In this document: positions 31,189 to 43,010 of the stretch, piece after piece | How positions within the stretch are numbered: the stretch's first letter is position 1 | Layout: every line of letters begins with the position of its first letter | Assembly: GCA_023213315.1 (NCBI GenBank) | Contig: JAKCPI010016540.1 | Coordinates: forward strand, 109,326-173,325 | Length of the DNA: 64,000 nucleotides | Reading direction: 5' to 3' | From: Euborellia annulipes | Lineage: Eukaryota; Arthropoda; Insecta; Dermaptera; Anisolabididae | Position numbers and translations under genes: made by a program | The notes under the pieces: model-generated | Told to the model about the DNA's origin: nothing | The model's input: the letters and a program-made list of their open reading frames with translations, nothing else | The model's database searches: none

Positions 31189-31695
31189 AAATCTTGTGTG
31201 ACTGGTCGCACAGCACACAACTTTCTCTTACTCTTCGGCAAGAGAAAGTTGTGTACTATGCTTGTCACACCAGATTTTTTTTGTGTCGAGATAAATTTAG
31301 TTGCTCTTAGCACCTAAGTTCCAAACTTGACATCAATTTTAATCGAAATCGTTGCAGCGAATTTTGAGAAAATCGAAAAAAAAAATGAAAAAGTACTGTA
31401 CATTAGTAAAGTACTAGTACTTTTTGGCCGATTTTGTTCTGTTTTGTTGGGTGGGTGCCTAACTCCAATATAAAATTTCAACCTACTAGCTCTTTTCGTT
31501 CCTGAGATATTTTGTTCACAGACAGACAGACACACACCCACAGACAGACAGACCAATTTCCGGGACCCACTTTTTGGACTCAGGGGACCTCAAAACGTGT
31601 ATATCCATCTTCTTGAAATCTAATTTTATTTGACATGAAACCAATACTGTCTCTGTATATATTTCATATATAGCTAAGAGAAAGTAAAAGGAACC
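31189..31695 (-). repeat. Repeat X with terminal snap-back
   Basis: Snap-back at 31185-31280 (CTTGTGTGACTGGTCGCACA ... CTTGTCACACCAGATTTTTT), then the X body inverted, ending at GCTAAGAGAAAGTAAAAG (31674-31691). A nearly complete but internally shortened copy. Confidence 0.75.
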
Positions 31696-31699
31696 AAAT

Positions 31700-32630
31700 A
31701 AAGTTTTTTTTGTCTTTTGTAAATGTAATTACTCTAAATTTTTTATACCTCATCCCTTTCTTTTTATAATCGTAAAATATAGGTCATTTTTTTTTTTAAT
31801 AATTTAATCTCAAGAATTCAAAATATTTGAAATTTATTTGTCTGTCAAATTTAATAATTTTTTAACAAGATAATTTTCTATTGTTTTCCTTGCCACTTTT
31901 TTTCCCCATTAAAAAGTGATATAATTAATAAAACAGTTATATTTAAAAAGAATCATTAATCAAATTGTTAAATTCAAACACGACATAAATTTTCAGTAAT
32001 CCATTTTTTTTCCACGTTTGTTTCCTCTAAGCGGCAAATTGCTTTGATCTTTACGGATCTCTTTCCAAAATTCGATTTTTATATTTTCGATATTTTTTTT
32101 TGTTTTGTTTTTAATTTTTTAACCGGTAGCGTCTTTGTCTAGATTTTTGCAGACATCTTTTTTTTCATTCTTCTCTGTTTCTCTTATTTTTTATTTTAAA
32201 GAAAAGGTTCATTTTTGCTCCAGGCATGATCCAAACAGAAGACCAATTAGCTGTTGCAGAAAAAGAATGCTTTGCTAACATGTGATTTGAAGGATTTATC
32301 TGTCTCCTGACCAGACGTTTTCTTTCCTTTTCTTTTTTTTCTCCATTTTTCTTGCTCACTTCCTCTTTTTTTTTCATTAAATTTCACTGATGACAATTTC
32401 CGCCTTATTAGCTTACTTGAAAAGCAAAAATTACTTTAATTTGACTAAAAGATTTTTAACGGACAAATAAATTTTTGTCAAAGGGCTACTTAATCCTTTT
32501 CTACCTGAAGAGAAAACTAGAATGAATAAGGGAATATTTATAAATCAGAATAAATATTTATTTTCTAACAATAATAAAAAATAACTTTCATTATAAAAGA
32601 GGGTATGTTAGGTGACTTATCGGATAAGTT
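31700..32630. other. AT-rich interval, nothing recognised
   Basis: Long T runs and unique-looking AT-rich DNA. No supported gene. Confidence 0.5.
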
Positions 32631-32633
32631 CTG

Positions 32634-32703
32634 AATCTGGTGTGACAAGCACTCTTCGGCAAGAGAAAGTTGTGTGCTGTGCGACCAGTCACACCAGATT
32701 TTT
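32634..32703. repeat. Solo snap-back repeat SB
   Basis: GAATCTGGTGTGACAAGCAC to GACCAGTCACACCAGATTTT with the left arm shortened. Not attached to an X body. Confidence 0.75.
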
Positions 32704-32825
32704 CACTATTATTTTTCTTAAATTTCTATTCTAATTAATCTTATCATCCTTAAAATGTATTTACTTTTTTATTGGTGGTTCCATCAAAAGTTTTTGATAC
32801 ACATTCATTTTTGAATTATTAATTT

Positions 32826-33713
32826 AAAAAATCTGGTGTGACTGTCGCACAGCACACAACTTACCTTCGGTAATCGAAAGTTGTGTTCTCTGTTTGTCAC
32901 ACCAGATTTTTCGTGTCGACATATATTTAGCTTCCGCCGATATATTAGAATTCAAGATGTAAAATTTATAAGTATGGGAAAATATTTATATTTTGTTACC
33001 ATGACAACCATTTCTCTTATCTTTTTCCTATGAAGTACAAGAGTAAAGTGTGCTTCAAACAATTTTGAAAGCAAAATGAGAATATACATTTAAAAGACCA
33101 TCTAAAAAATAATTGATTTTTGAATTTAAATCAAAATCGTTAGTGCGAATTTTCAGAAAATCGAAAAAAACTGAAAAAATACATCAGTAAAATACTAGTA
33201 CTCTTTGACCGATTTTGATTAAAAGCTTATTTTCACGCTCCCGAGGGTGTTTAACTTATATATAAAATTTCAACCTTATAGCTCAATTCTTTCATGCTTA
33301 AAATTGAACACACACAGACCATGTCGCGAAAACCACTTTTTTGGATTCAGGGGACCTCAAAACGTGTATATCCATCAAAATCTCGACATCGAATTTTTGA
33401 CATGAATCCAATACTTTCTCTCTCTATATATTAACATAAATTCTTCATTCTTCCTTTGTCCCCATGACCTCCGTGATTGGAACAAGCTCCCTGCGTCTAT
33501 CTTCCCCAAAACCTACAATCTTCAGACTTTCAAGTCTAACCTCAACAGGCATCTTCTCAGTTCCCGCAGTTGAGTTTCCCCTTTATGCTTCTCCTTTTGT
33601 TTTTATTTTCTTCCTGGCTGCATGTGACTATTGGTCATTATAGGTCTTCGGACCTTATGCACCCATTCAAAAAAAAAAAAAAAAAATAGAGGTAAGAGAA
33701 AGTAAAAATAGTG
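32826..33713 (-). repeat. Repeat X, most complete minus-strand copy
   Basis: Snap-back 32826-32910, then the full inverted X body to CTCTATATATTAACATA (about 33431), then an inserted retrotransposon tail, then the X terminus AGAGGTAAGAGAAAGTAAAAA (33690-33710). It shows that complete X runs from a TTTTTACTTTCTCTTAC end to the snap-back. Confidence 0.75.
33455..33690 (+). pseudogene. 5'-truncated non-LTR retrotransposon tail
   Basis: Encodes the C-terminus of an ORF2-like protein, DLRDWNKLPASIFPKTYNLQ followed by TFKSNLNRHLLSSRS and a stop at 33570-33572. The WN.LP..I motif followed by FKS..N..L is typical of Jockey/R1/CR1-like C-termini. A short 3' UTR has the hairpin AGGTC-TTCG-GACCT (33641-33654) and a poly(A) tail (33669-33686). 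Dead-on-arrival copy inside repeat X; a different family from the full-length element at 18.8-24 kb. Confidence 0.75.
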
Positions 33714-33719
33714 AATTTC

Positions 33720-34455
33720 ACATTTTAATAGCAAATTACATTTAATTAAATTTACCTATCCGTTTGTCGATAAGTAAAAAATAAATAATCTTTTTTTTCT
33801 ATCAAGTTATAAATAATTTTTACACTGAAAATTTATTCAACGAAATTTTCCAATCTTTTTTAATAGTTTTCTAAGGGTTCTTAATGAAAAAGCTTCCGCT
33901 TTTGTTTAAATTATTGCCAGGGAAATTATATTTGAAGACCCTACAGGTAAAATGTCAGATTTAAATAAAATTTCTCCCCTTATTAGCGCTTAATGTCTTA
34001 GTTCATTTGGAAGGACTAAGGGCGGCACAGTCTCCTTGATCGTAACCCTATTTAGCTAATCACATGTGTGTTTTACAAATGGGGTGATGCGTTTCCAAGG
34101 ACGTCATTGAGGAAGGCGACGAGACTCTCTTCGAGGGTGGTCACTATGGCTAAATACACTCCGGTCGAGTGCAGATTGAAAGGAGACCGTCTACGGTCAC
34201 TCTCTAAATTGTCTCTTAGTTTGTCAACAATTTTCTTTTAGTCTTTTGACGAGTCCAATCACTTTAGAAGAATTTATAAAATTCATTGTGATTTTTTTTT
34301 AAATCTATTTTTGCAAGTGGTACCGTGGCGCTAATGGTCTCAGTATCCGATGCGCCCAAAAGCCTTAACATCAATCAATAAAATCTATTTTCGTGTTTTG
34401 ATTCCGTTAAAATATCTATTAAAAAATGGGGAAAACTTGTTCTTTTTATTTTTTT
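33720..34455. other. Unassigned interval
   Basis: 34000-34240 is less AT-rich and has no match elsewhere in the window (for example GGACGTCATTGAGGAAGGCG). No reading frame of interest. Confidence 0.4.
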
Positions 34456-34459
34456 TTTT

Positions 34460-34635
34460 TTATAATTTGTTTAAGGTCTTTTTTGGCATCTGAGGCCATT
34501 TAGGCCTCTTCCATATTTATTTCAATCGATTATTGGCATCTAATTAAATTGAAATAAATTTTTTGTATGGGACGGGATGCGAACACTCAATCTTTGACAC
34601 CCGAAGCTATTGCTCTACCTCTGAGTCATAGGTCA
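34460..34635 (-). repeat. tRNA-derived SINE with conserved tail
   Basis: Minus strand: A-box-like GACTCAGAGGTAGAGCAATA and B box GTGTTCGCATCCC, then a tail module whose plus-strand form is TTTTTGGCATCTGAGGCCAT, ending in a T run (34443-34461), i.e. poly(A) on the minus strand. The same tail module occurs at 49583, 59287 and 62050. Confidence 0.65.
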
Positions 34636-34798
34636 TAGGCTCGTTCTTCTTAATCCCCTTTTTTCTTAAGGCTAATTTGGGATTATGTTTTTTAAAACAA
34701 ATGTTATTTATTTATTTACTTTAAAAAAAATCGATATTATCTCTTCATCCGCTTCTCCCTCCCAAAAACTCTGGCCCTTTTTGAAATTTTATATTTTA

Positions 34799-36000
34799 CT
34801 AGTTGCAAAGCCCGCCTTCGACGGGCTTTCTGCCCAGCCAGGGAGCTGTGCTCCTGGACGCCTCCGGCGAGCATGTTTATTGCCAATTTGGGATACCGGT
34901 ATTTCTTGTTGCAAATGTTAAGATGTTAAAGGGAGGATCTTGAATTCGAGCGAGGTTACCGACTGGGGACAGCACAAAAGAGTATATTTATGACTGTTTA
35001 AAGGGACAGTCGTATGCGTACTCTCTTCGTTTTTCTACTGCTGCCTAGCCCCGCCCACAGCTCATAGTCGTATAACCAGAAAACTGTTCTCTCTCTAATT
35101 TCCGAGCCAATTTGTTGATTTTGTGTTCCCATATTGAAGAAATTTGTTTAGGCTATAATTATTTTTCCAAAATATTTAAGAGATTCAAATTATTACTACG
35201 TTACTCCCAGGTCCATGTACTATATGTGTACTTAATTTCAAATTGATTCATTGAAAATTGTGGATTCCTATAGAACATATACATACATACATGCTGGTCC
35301 TTATTTTGGACTTTTCGAATTTTTTTCTACACTAGCCTAATTCGGTTCCAAATATATAAAACAAAAATTCCTGCCAAATTTCACCTCTTAATATTAATAT
35401 TAACCCGTCCCCCACGGCAGCCAAGTTTTAAATGGAAATAACTTGGGAAACTCTTCAATGGATCAAGACCATGGGGAACATATTCTTATAAGAAATTTAA
35501 CGCTCTACAAAAAAAAGGGTCTCTTATGATTTTTGGGTTATAAAAAGAAAGGGAAAAATGGTTGTTGTAAATATGTTGTTTGTTATAGAAATCACAATTT
35601 CAAGAATATTTGAAATAGTACACATAATACATGGTCTGGGAGTAACGTAATAATTTGAATCTCTTAAATATTTTGGAAAATTAATTATAATCAAATTTCT
35701 TCAATATGGGAACACAAAATCACAAGTTGGCTAGAAATTAGAGAGCGTCCTTTATGCTCTGTGAACCACTTCTACCTGACTATGGGTGGGGGTGGGGGCT
35801 ACGCAGCAGTGAAAACGAAGAGAGGACGAGGTGACCCCTTTAAACAGTCATAAACAGACCCTTTTGTGCTGTTCCCAATCGGTCCCTCGCTTGAATATAA
35901 GATCCTTCCTTACATCTTAACACTTGCATTGAACAAGAAATATCCCAAATTGGAAATAAACTTGCTCGCTGAAGGCGAAAACCCTAAAAACAAAATAAAT
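34799..36000 (-). mobile_element. Helitron 3' end and inverted block A / A'
   Basis: ACTAGTTGCAAAGCCCGCCT at 34799 is a Helitron 3' terminus read on the minus strand (hairpin GCCCGTCGAAGGCGGGC, then CTAG|T). Block A (34870-35270) is repeated inverted as A' (about 35600-35970): TTTGGGATAC / ATCCCAAATTGG, GATTTTGTGTTCCCATATTG / CAATATGGGAACACAAAATC. Arms are diverged. No Helitron 5' end was found. Confidence 0.5.
35288..35545 (+). repeat. Block B, inverted copy at 36435-36715
   Basis: Shares TTAATATTAATATTAACCCG and CTTATAAGAAATTTAACGCT with the reverse complement of 36435-36715. Together with A and A' the order is A-B-A'-B', not a simple palindrome. Confidence 0.6.
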
Positions 36001-36434
36001 ATTTTTTAATGATTTTTTTTACAAAAGTGAATGAAAATAGAGTTGGGTATTCCTATTTGGTGTGGGTTAGTGGGTTAGGGGGGTTGTGGATATTGGTTAA
36101 AAATAAAATATTTATTAATTGGTTCATAATAGATATTATTTAAAATAATTGAAGTGATTGATATCGAAGATTTCTATTGTATATTGAAAAGGTATCTATA
36201 AAAGGGGAATAATTGATGTAATTTGTGATTGTAGTATTATTGTAGTGTCATAAATATTTATTAAATGTCTATGTTATAAAAAATGTTGAGTAATGCTGAG
36301 AAAGGAAATGTATATTGTTTGGTAATATATGTTGTGAAATTGTTGCTCTACTGGTTCATAAAGTTATTCGAAAATTCTCAAATTTTAAGTTATAGTCAAT
36401 TTCATTTCAACTTTGATTTCGAATAACTTTTGGA

Positions 36435-36715
36435 CCAATAGAGTAACCCAAAAATCATAAGAGATCTTTTTTGTAGAGCGTTAAATTTCCTATAAGAATA
36501 TGTTATGGTCTTACCAAGAGTTTGTTAAGTTGATGAGTTACAAAATTTTAAAGACTTAAAAAAACTTTTCCCATATTATTTCCATTTAAAACTTTGGCTC
36601 GTGGGGGACGGATTAATATTAATATTAACAGCTGAAATTTGGCATTTTTTTTAAATTTATTTGGAATCGATTTAAGACTAGCGTCGAAAAAAATTCGAAA
36701 AAGTTCAAAATAGGG
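36435..36715 (-). repeat. Block B', inverted partner of 35288-35545
   Basis: Reverse-complement match to 35288-35545, about 890 bp away, with moderate divergence. Confidence 0.6.
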
Positions 36716-36954
36716 GGCACTGGGGTCAATTGCCCTCCTGTCTTGTCCTGAATATTTTTTGTCTATTAAAAATAAATATATATTTTTCCCTTTGTGAAGT
36801 TAAATGAGCTTATATAAGGAAAATAATTAATAATAATAAATAATTAATAATCTATGTATATATAAATTAATTGCATACCTCTCCCCCTCTCGTCCTAACG
36901 AGTGGTTGCCCCCTCCCCTAACAAGATGTCTTGCTACGCCCATGCGTAACACCA
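36705..36954 (+). mobile_element. W-family hAT MITE, left end degraded
   Basis: Shares TTGTCCTGAATATTTTTTGT, AGCTTATATAAGGAAAATA and the right end AACAAGATGTCTTGCTACGCC with 39597-39841. Confidence 0.65.
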
Positions 36955-36959
36955 TTCTA

Positions 36960-39150
36960 TAGTTATACTGTATATTAACTATGTTCCACCTAGATTGAAT
37001 TTGTTTAAAAAATAAAATAAATCAATGTAAATTAATGTTTGCTTATATTAAAATTCAATCATATATAATTTATTATACTATTGACTGATTATAAATTATG
37101 AAACTTACATCTTGTTCATCCATTTTGGCAAAGGCATAAAGAGCCAGATTCACCTCTCCTAGGTCAGGTGACTAGGCCACGTGCCCCTGCCCATATCTAG
37201 AGCGGCGCGTGCGCGCGTCACTGTAAAATTCACGGACGGTTGCTTTTTTTATTTTAAGGGTTCCGCTCACCAACTGTGCCCCAGTAGGGCCCCCCTGAGT
37301 CCCCTTCTTAGTGGTCTTTTACCTCCTCCAAAACCAAGCTGTCGTGTGAACTGCAGGTGTGCGCAACCCACCCCCGAAACCTCAATGACCTAGCAGACAA
37401 AGTTTCTGTGTATTAAAAACATTAAACTACCCAACAGGAAGAGATTTTATAGAATTAATAATTCGGATATTTACCCTTTCAATAAACAAAAAATTTTTTT
37501 TTTACTTTCTCTTACTTAGACCTCAATTTTATATTAAAGCTAAATGCCAATTTTTTACTCAAATAATGTTTTACTTATTTTCAAATTTTCCTAAATCAGC
37601 TGTACGATTTCGATTTCAATTCATATATCACTTATCTTTTAAATAATCTTTGATATGTTTTTAAACAGAAAATAAATTGATGTGACAGCACATCGTGGTG
37701 GCGCTATGGGCGCAAGCGACCCACCGACAATGGCATCTGCCCCTCCCCAATTTTTTTGTTTCTCTGTTGATATAGCCTATATATGTATATTGCCCCCCCT
37801 CCCCCACCCTGTTCGTAAGTTCGTCACACTCTTGCCCCTCTCCATTAACAATAAGCTGGTGCCGTCACTGATATCGTATAACTTCAACTTAATGACGTTT
37901 TAAGCATCTGCCATTTAGACCTCACTTTTATTTATTTTAATTAATTGATAGCAAAAATACGCTGAAGTTCAGGGAGAGGTGGAAAGTCTATATTTTTCGA
38001 CATCTCCCGAAATAGTCACAGATATCTTAGGTCATTTTTCTTTCCCATCAAGTACAACAAGAAAATTTGAAATAAATATAAAAGTAAGAATATTTAAAAG
38101 GAAATTTTTGAGCATTATTACTTTAAAGACCAATCAAGGAACTAGGTCATTTTTATTGTAAAAAAATTTTTTGCCATACAATAGGACTACAAATTATTTT
38201 TAAAAGGAAAATTTCTAAAAGAACAATATTGGAACTGGATTAATGTAAAACAAACTATAAATAATGAGACAGGACCATAGCTAGGAGGTTCAAAATTTCA
38301 AAATAAAAAATAAATAAATAAATAAACTGGTGTTCTATCAATAGCTTTGTGAAATAGAAAAACCCTACATTTGGATAAATTTTTTTTTTTTTTTTTTTCA
38401 AAATGTTACTAAGTTCGAGAATTGGCAACTCGCTCTGGCTAGTCGAATATTCTCCAACGCATTGCAATTTTTAAATTTTGATAAAAAAAATTAATTTTTA
38501 AAAAATTAATAATTTTAATTTATAATATTTATTTAAATTAATTTCAATTTTTATTTTTAATAATTTTATAAGTTAATACTGAAGAGGGTTTCTGCATTAC
38601 AAACTAACTATAGGTCAACTAACTGACTTTAACTGAAACAATCGGCCCATACAAGTATTTTTTTTTAATTTGAGTGTTAAAATTGATAATAAGTCAAAGA
38701 CAGCTGACTACTTTAAGAATTATCTTACTAGGCATTTGGCTAAAGAGTATACTATACAAAATTCCCTTATGGTAAATGTTGGCATGTTACCTTGCGTGAC
38801 TAAAAGTCAAAAACGCAAGACCAGGTCCTGATTAGGTAATGGGGCAGTCTAATCAGATCTAATCACAGGAACTTTATTGGTGAACCTGGAGCCGATCCTT
38901 CATCTACCGCCATGCGACCTCCCTACAGGATAACAAGCTGCCCCAGGGGACATGCTGATAACAGGAGCCGATAGAGCAATCTTTCGCCTAAACAGGACTT
39001 TGACGACTTTTCACGGTCTTTTGGCTTGCTCTCTTGCTAAATGCTCACGCGATTCACAGCCACCAATTTTATAAATTTACGAAACGCAACACGGATAAGG
39101 TATTTCAGAAATTGAACGAGGACCATGAACACTCATATTCACTATAGCAG
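36960..39150. other. Mostly unassigned interval
   Basis: 37150-37400 is a GC-rich island without a recognised family. 37680-37860 looks like a degraded MITE with C-rich tracts. 38690-38760 could encode SKTADYFKNYLTRHLAKEY, reminiscent of a retroelement C-terminus but too short to call. 38800-39070 is GC-richer and unmatched. No gene supported. Confidence 0.4.
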
Positions 39151-39445
39151 CGTTTTCCAAACTTTTTTAACCGCGGCCCGGTACGATGTTTTAAAATTTT
39201 TCAAGACTCACCTAATGAACAAAAAAAAAAAAAACATTTATTTACAATTTTTTTTTTTGTGTATTTTTACAATTTTTTTTTTGCGTTGAGTTTTCAAATT
39301 AAAAAGGCTATAGATCTATAGCTTTTGGAAAAATGTCATTTTTCATCGAATTTTTGAAAAAAAAAAAAAAAAAAGTTTTATTTTTTCACTAAAATCGATG
39401 AGTTTTCAAGTAACAGAGGAAAAATGTCATTTTTCATCGATGGCA
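39151..39445. repeat. hAT-type MITE remnant
   Basis: GCAGCGTTTTCCAAACTTTT at 39151 is a hAT-like end followed by GCGGCCCGGTACGATG. The rest is A/T-rich runs with an internal direct repeat (AAAAATGTCATTTTTCATCG near 39331 and 39420). Confidence 0.45.
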
Positions 39446-39596
39446 AAATTTCCAAACAGTGAGCAAGAATATATATGAGGCGATCCAGGGGACTTAGCCC
39501 CCTGGCAAGTGGTAAAGCCCACCGAAGGCAGACTTTGCCATTTGTTATACGTATAATCTCGATTAGCTTGAAGAGAAAAAAGAGAAGGAATGATCT

Positions 39597-39841
39597 CATG
39601 GGCGTAGCCAGAGGGAGCCAGGGGGGGGGGCATTGGCCCCCCTGGCTTGTCCTGAAAATTTTTTTATCTCTTAAAAACAAATATATACTTTTCCAATTGG
39701 GAATTTTTTTTTAAATGAGCTTATATAAGGAAAATATACTAAATAAATAATTAATAATCTATGTTTATTTTAATTGCAAACCCCCCTCTCGTCCTAACGA
39801 ATGGTTGCCCCCCCCTAACAAGATGTCTGGCTACACCCATG
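39597..39841 (+). mobile_element. W-family hAT MITE with perfect 8-bp TSD
   Basis: 245 bp, ends CATGGGCGTAGCCAG and CTGGCTACACCCATG. Flanked by aatgatct at 39589-39596 and 39842-39849. Internal poly-G (39620-39629) and C-rich tracts. The reference copy for the W family (others at 14098 and 36705). Confidence 0.9.
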
Positions 39842-40155
39842 AATGATCTATATGGGTCATGCGAGGCTTTTGTATCTTTGCCTGAAGAGATCGCGTGCTG
39901 GGGGGGCTGTTTTCCATCAAAACATCGGATACCTCATTCCGTCATTACAACCTTATTAGGTCTAATTAAATTCGATCAGTATGCCGCCAACGGCATCCAA
40001 CGGGACTCGAGTGCCAATCATCTATTTCAAACGAATTCGCCATATCTAAAACTAGAAGTATTTAGTCACTACTCAAAGAATAACAAAATACTAAATGACA
40101 TGATTTTCTTACATTATTTTTTAGTTAATTAATATTGAAGAACATTAATGATTGG

Positions 40156-40210
40156 CCTTCGATAAGAGAAAGTTGTGTATTGTGCTTGTCTCACCATATT
40201 TTTTGTGTCC
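40156..40210 (-). repeat. Partial snap-back repeat
   Basis: CTTCGATAAGAGAAAGTTGTGTATTGTGCTTGTCTCACCAT-type sequence: one arm and the loop of SB with the other arm missing. Confidence 0.6.
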
Positions 40211-40870
40211 AGATATACTTTATAATTTACGGATAGAAAAATTTCAAAATTATTTATTTTTTGATTTGAATTAATTTTAATTTTGAATAAAAATTAAAAG
40301 TATTTTTTTTTAAATTAACATATCATTTTTAATAAAAAAAAACAAAAAAACAAAAATGAATATTATTTTTATTTAAATTATTTTATTTAGATTAAACTTG
40401 CTTCACTTATAAATTCAAAGCTCAATAAATATCTTTTCAAACGATATTTATTGAGCAAACGATTCGTTTGCCAAATAAACAGATGTACCTGGTATTATTT
40501 TATGACGGAGGGGGAATTATTTTTTTTTTTTTTTGATTTTCTAAAAAAACCACTATTAAAAAAAATTTCTTTGTCGTATCAAACAAAATATTTTAATTGG
40601 CCCGGCAAGATCTGGATCCTTATGCTGGGAGCTATTCTTAGCCCAAATCCATTGACAGAATTCGGTCCTCACATTTTGCATACTCAACTACCTTCAGCTC
40701 CTGGTCTATAAAGCCAATTGTGAAAAAGATTTAAAAAAAAAATTGAAAAAATACATTAGTAGGGTTCTAGTACAATTTGGTCGATTGGAATGAAATTCCT
40801 TCCCCATGCTTGAGACATGAATACTTAGCTAAAGTATAAAATTTGAGTATCGAGAGTTCTTTTCTTATTA

Positions 40871-41592
40871 GCTGGCCATACACGGAGAGATAGACCCGTC
40901 GGTTTTGACCGGGGCGGTCCAATCTGACGGGTCGAACCGCCATGGTTAAAACTTTCATTATCAATTTGGCTTAAAAAACGGAGAGTTTGATCTGTCGGGT
41001 TGGACCAGGGCGGGCCAATTTGCCGGGTCGACCCGCCATGGTTAAAACCGTCATCACTCACAAACGTAAAGGAAAAACCCGCAGATCAACCTGTATAGTT
41101 GGGCCGCCACGGACCAAACCTTATGTGTATGGGTAAAATCTTTGAATCGCCGCAGTTTTATCCGGGATTTGACCAAATTGATATCCGTGGTCTTTCGTCT
41201 TGACGAAAGTTTTGCCTGCCAACTAGACAGATCAAGTAGAATAAAAACCCTGTCATATAGGAAAAAAAACAGGCTCTCTGCTTTGGAATATGGAGCATGA
41301 GTATGGTAAATAATAGGTATAAAAAAAAGAACTAATTGTAAGTGGAGATAAAGCTTTTTATTGAAAAGAGGGAAATTGAGCCATATCTCTCTTAAAAGAA
41401 CTGAGACATTTTTCTCTTTAAATGTCCAAAAAATTCTTTGTAGTAACATGTCCTCCCCTGCCCCCTCCAAAAGTCACCATTTAAAGAGATGGTCCGGAGC
41501 AGACAAAACTGTCGCTTGCACACTAACGAAAAGATTCGTTTGGACCGGCACGGTCAATACCGACAGATCTATTCTCTTCGTGTATGGCCAGC
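40871..41592. mobile_element. TIR element, GCTGGCCATACACG ends
   Basis: Left end GCTGGCCATACACG (40871-40884), right end CGTGTATGGCCAGC (41579-41592), a perfect 14-bp inverted repeat flanked by TA on both sides. The subterminal region carries two direct copies (40882-40960 and 40978-41055) of a block with CGGGTCGA(A/C)CCGCCATGG. The right end has a matching inverted GACCG...CGGTC block. No transposase. TA flanks suggest a Tc1/mariner-like target, by inference. Confidence 0.7.
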
Positions 41593-41984
41593 TATTGAGT
41601 TGTTTAATTTAATCCACTTTTTTTGATATTTCAGTTGAAATTCATTCAAATGATTGTGAAAATGACGTAAATTCAAGCTAAAAGGGAATCACCTCCTTTT
41701 AATGGCAATTTTAAGAAAAGCAATAAAACAGGCATTTAAAAGCAATAAAATCTCTTTCAGAGAAATTTCCCTAAACATTATGTTTTGATATTTTAACTGG
41801 AATCGATCTTCTTGAAATTTAATATTTTTTCACAATAAATTAAATTAATTTCAAGTGAAATATAAGAAAATGTGGGATAATGGGAATTACTCAAAAATGA
41901 AAAAACTCTCGATACTCAAATTTTATACTTAAGCCAAGTACTTATGTCGCAAGTATTTCAAGAAATTTCAATCACAACAGTTAA

Positions 41985-42150
41985 AGGGTACTAGTACTTT
42001 ACTAATGTACTTTTTCAGTTTTTTTTTTCGATTTCTCAAAATTCGCTCTTACGATTTTGATTAAAATTCAAAAATCAATTATTTTTTAGATACTCTTTAA
42101 AAAGTATATCAATAAAGCTTTACGTGAAAATAGTTTAAGTGCACTTTATG
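41985..42150 (+). repeat. Repeat X fragment
   Basis: GTACTAGTACTTTACTAATG through AACGATTTTGATTAAAATTC to GTGCACTTTA. Internal part only. Confidence 0.65.
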
Positions 42151-42304
42151 TTGCGATTCAACCCAGGAAGGGGGTGTTGATCCTCCAGGAAGCTCTGGCT
42201 ATCATTTCTCTGAGAAAGGGGCATATATCGCACTGATCTTCTGGTGTACCCTTTGATCGACGTTAGGAGCATAAGATGACGAAAAGACTTAAAAAAAAGA
42301 AAAA

Positions 42305-42430
42305 ATACTCATACTTAAAAAAACACTCGATACTTACTGGTATCGATACTTTTCTTCCGATACTTTACTGGTTCCTATCGATACGATACTAAGTACAAGT
42401 ATTGATACTTTATTTTCGATACTACATCCT
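42305..42430. repeat. GATACT-rich degenerate repeat
   Basis: More than ten close variants of (C)GATACT/AGTATC in about 125 bp on alternating strands, likely the terminal array of a degraded DNA transposon. Confidence 0.5.
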
Positions 42431-43010
42431 TAGTCACACCTTAAAAATATACAAATAGTTGAAATACTCTACCGAAATTTTCAAGTCTCGGTCGAATATA
42501 TTGTTAAGGGGTAACATCTTAAAACAATCTAGAAAATTCAAAATTAGAGCCACTTTAAAGCAAATTTTCCATTAACATTTATTTTTCTCAATATCTCTAA
42601 AACACTGCCTTTACCGGTATATATTTATGCTCCGGGGCTGTAGCGCCCTTTGGCCAACCGTGCCCCCTCCACCCCCCCCCCCCACCCATTGAGTCAGCGA
42701 CTGACCGGATTTAATATAAAAGAATTTTGTAATCTCCTATTTATGGATATTATTGGCGGCTTCTCACTTTTAAGTAATTTTAATAAATTTTATTGTGCCC
42801 CTTTAGCTCTCGTCATCGGGCTCAAAATCCAAAAATTTTAACTTTAAATGCTGGTATATTTTCATTATTTTAACAAATAGTTAACAAATAAATTTTTTTA
42901 TTCAAATCATATTTCTGTTTATAGCCAAAATACCGCCCCAAAATTCGAACTCCCCTGGACCAATTCCAACGCCCCTCCCCTCCTAGACCGGGCGCTGTTG
43001 CCATAACAAA

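Noticed and set aside
38690..38760. Retroelement C-terminal fragment (SKTADYFKNYLTRHLAKEY)
   Set aside because: Too short and not followed by a recognisable 3' end.
41054..41470. 138-codon minus-strand frame
   Set aside because: Lies wholly inside a TIR-bounded non-autonomous element, has no known motif and changes composition along its length.
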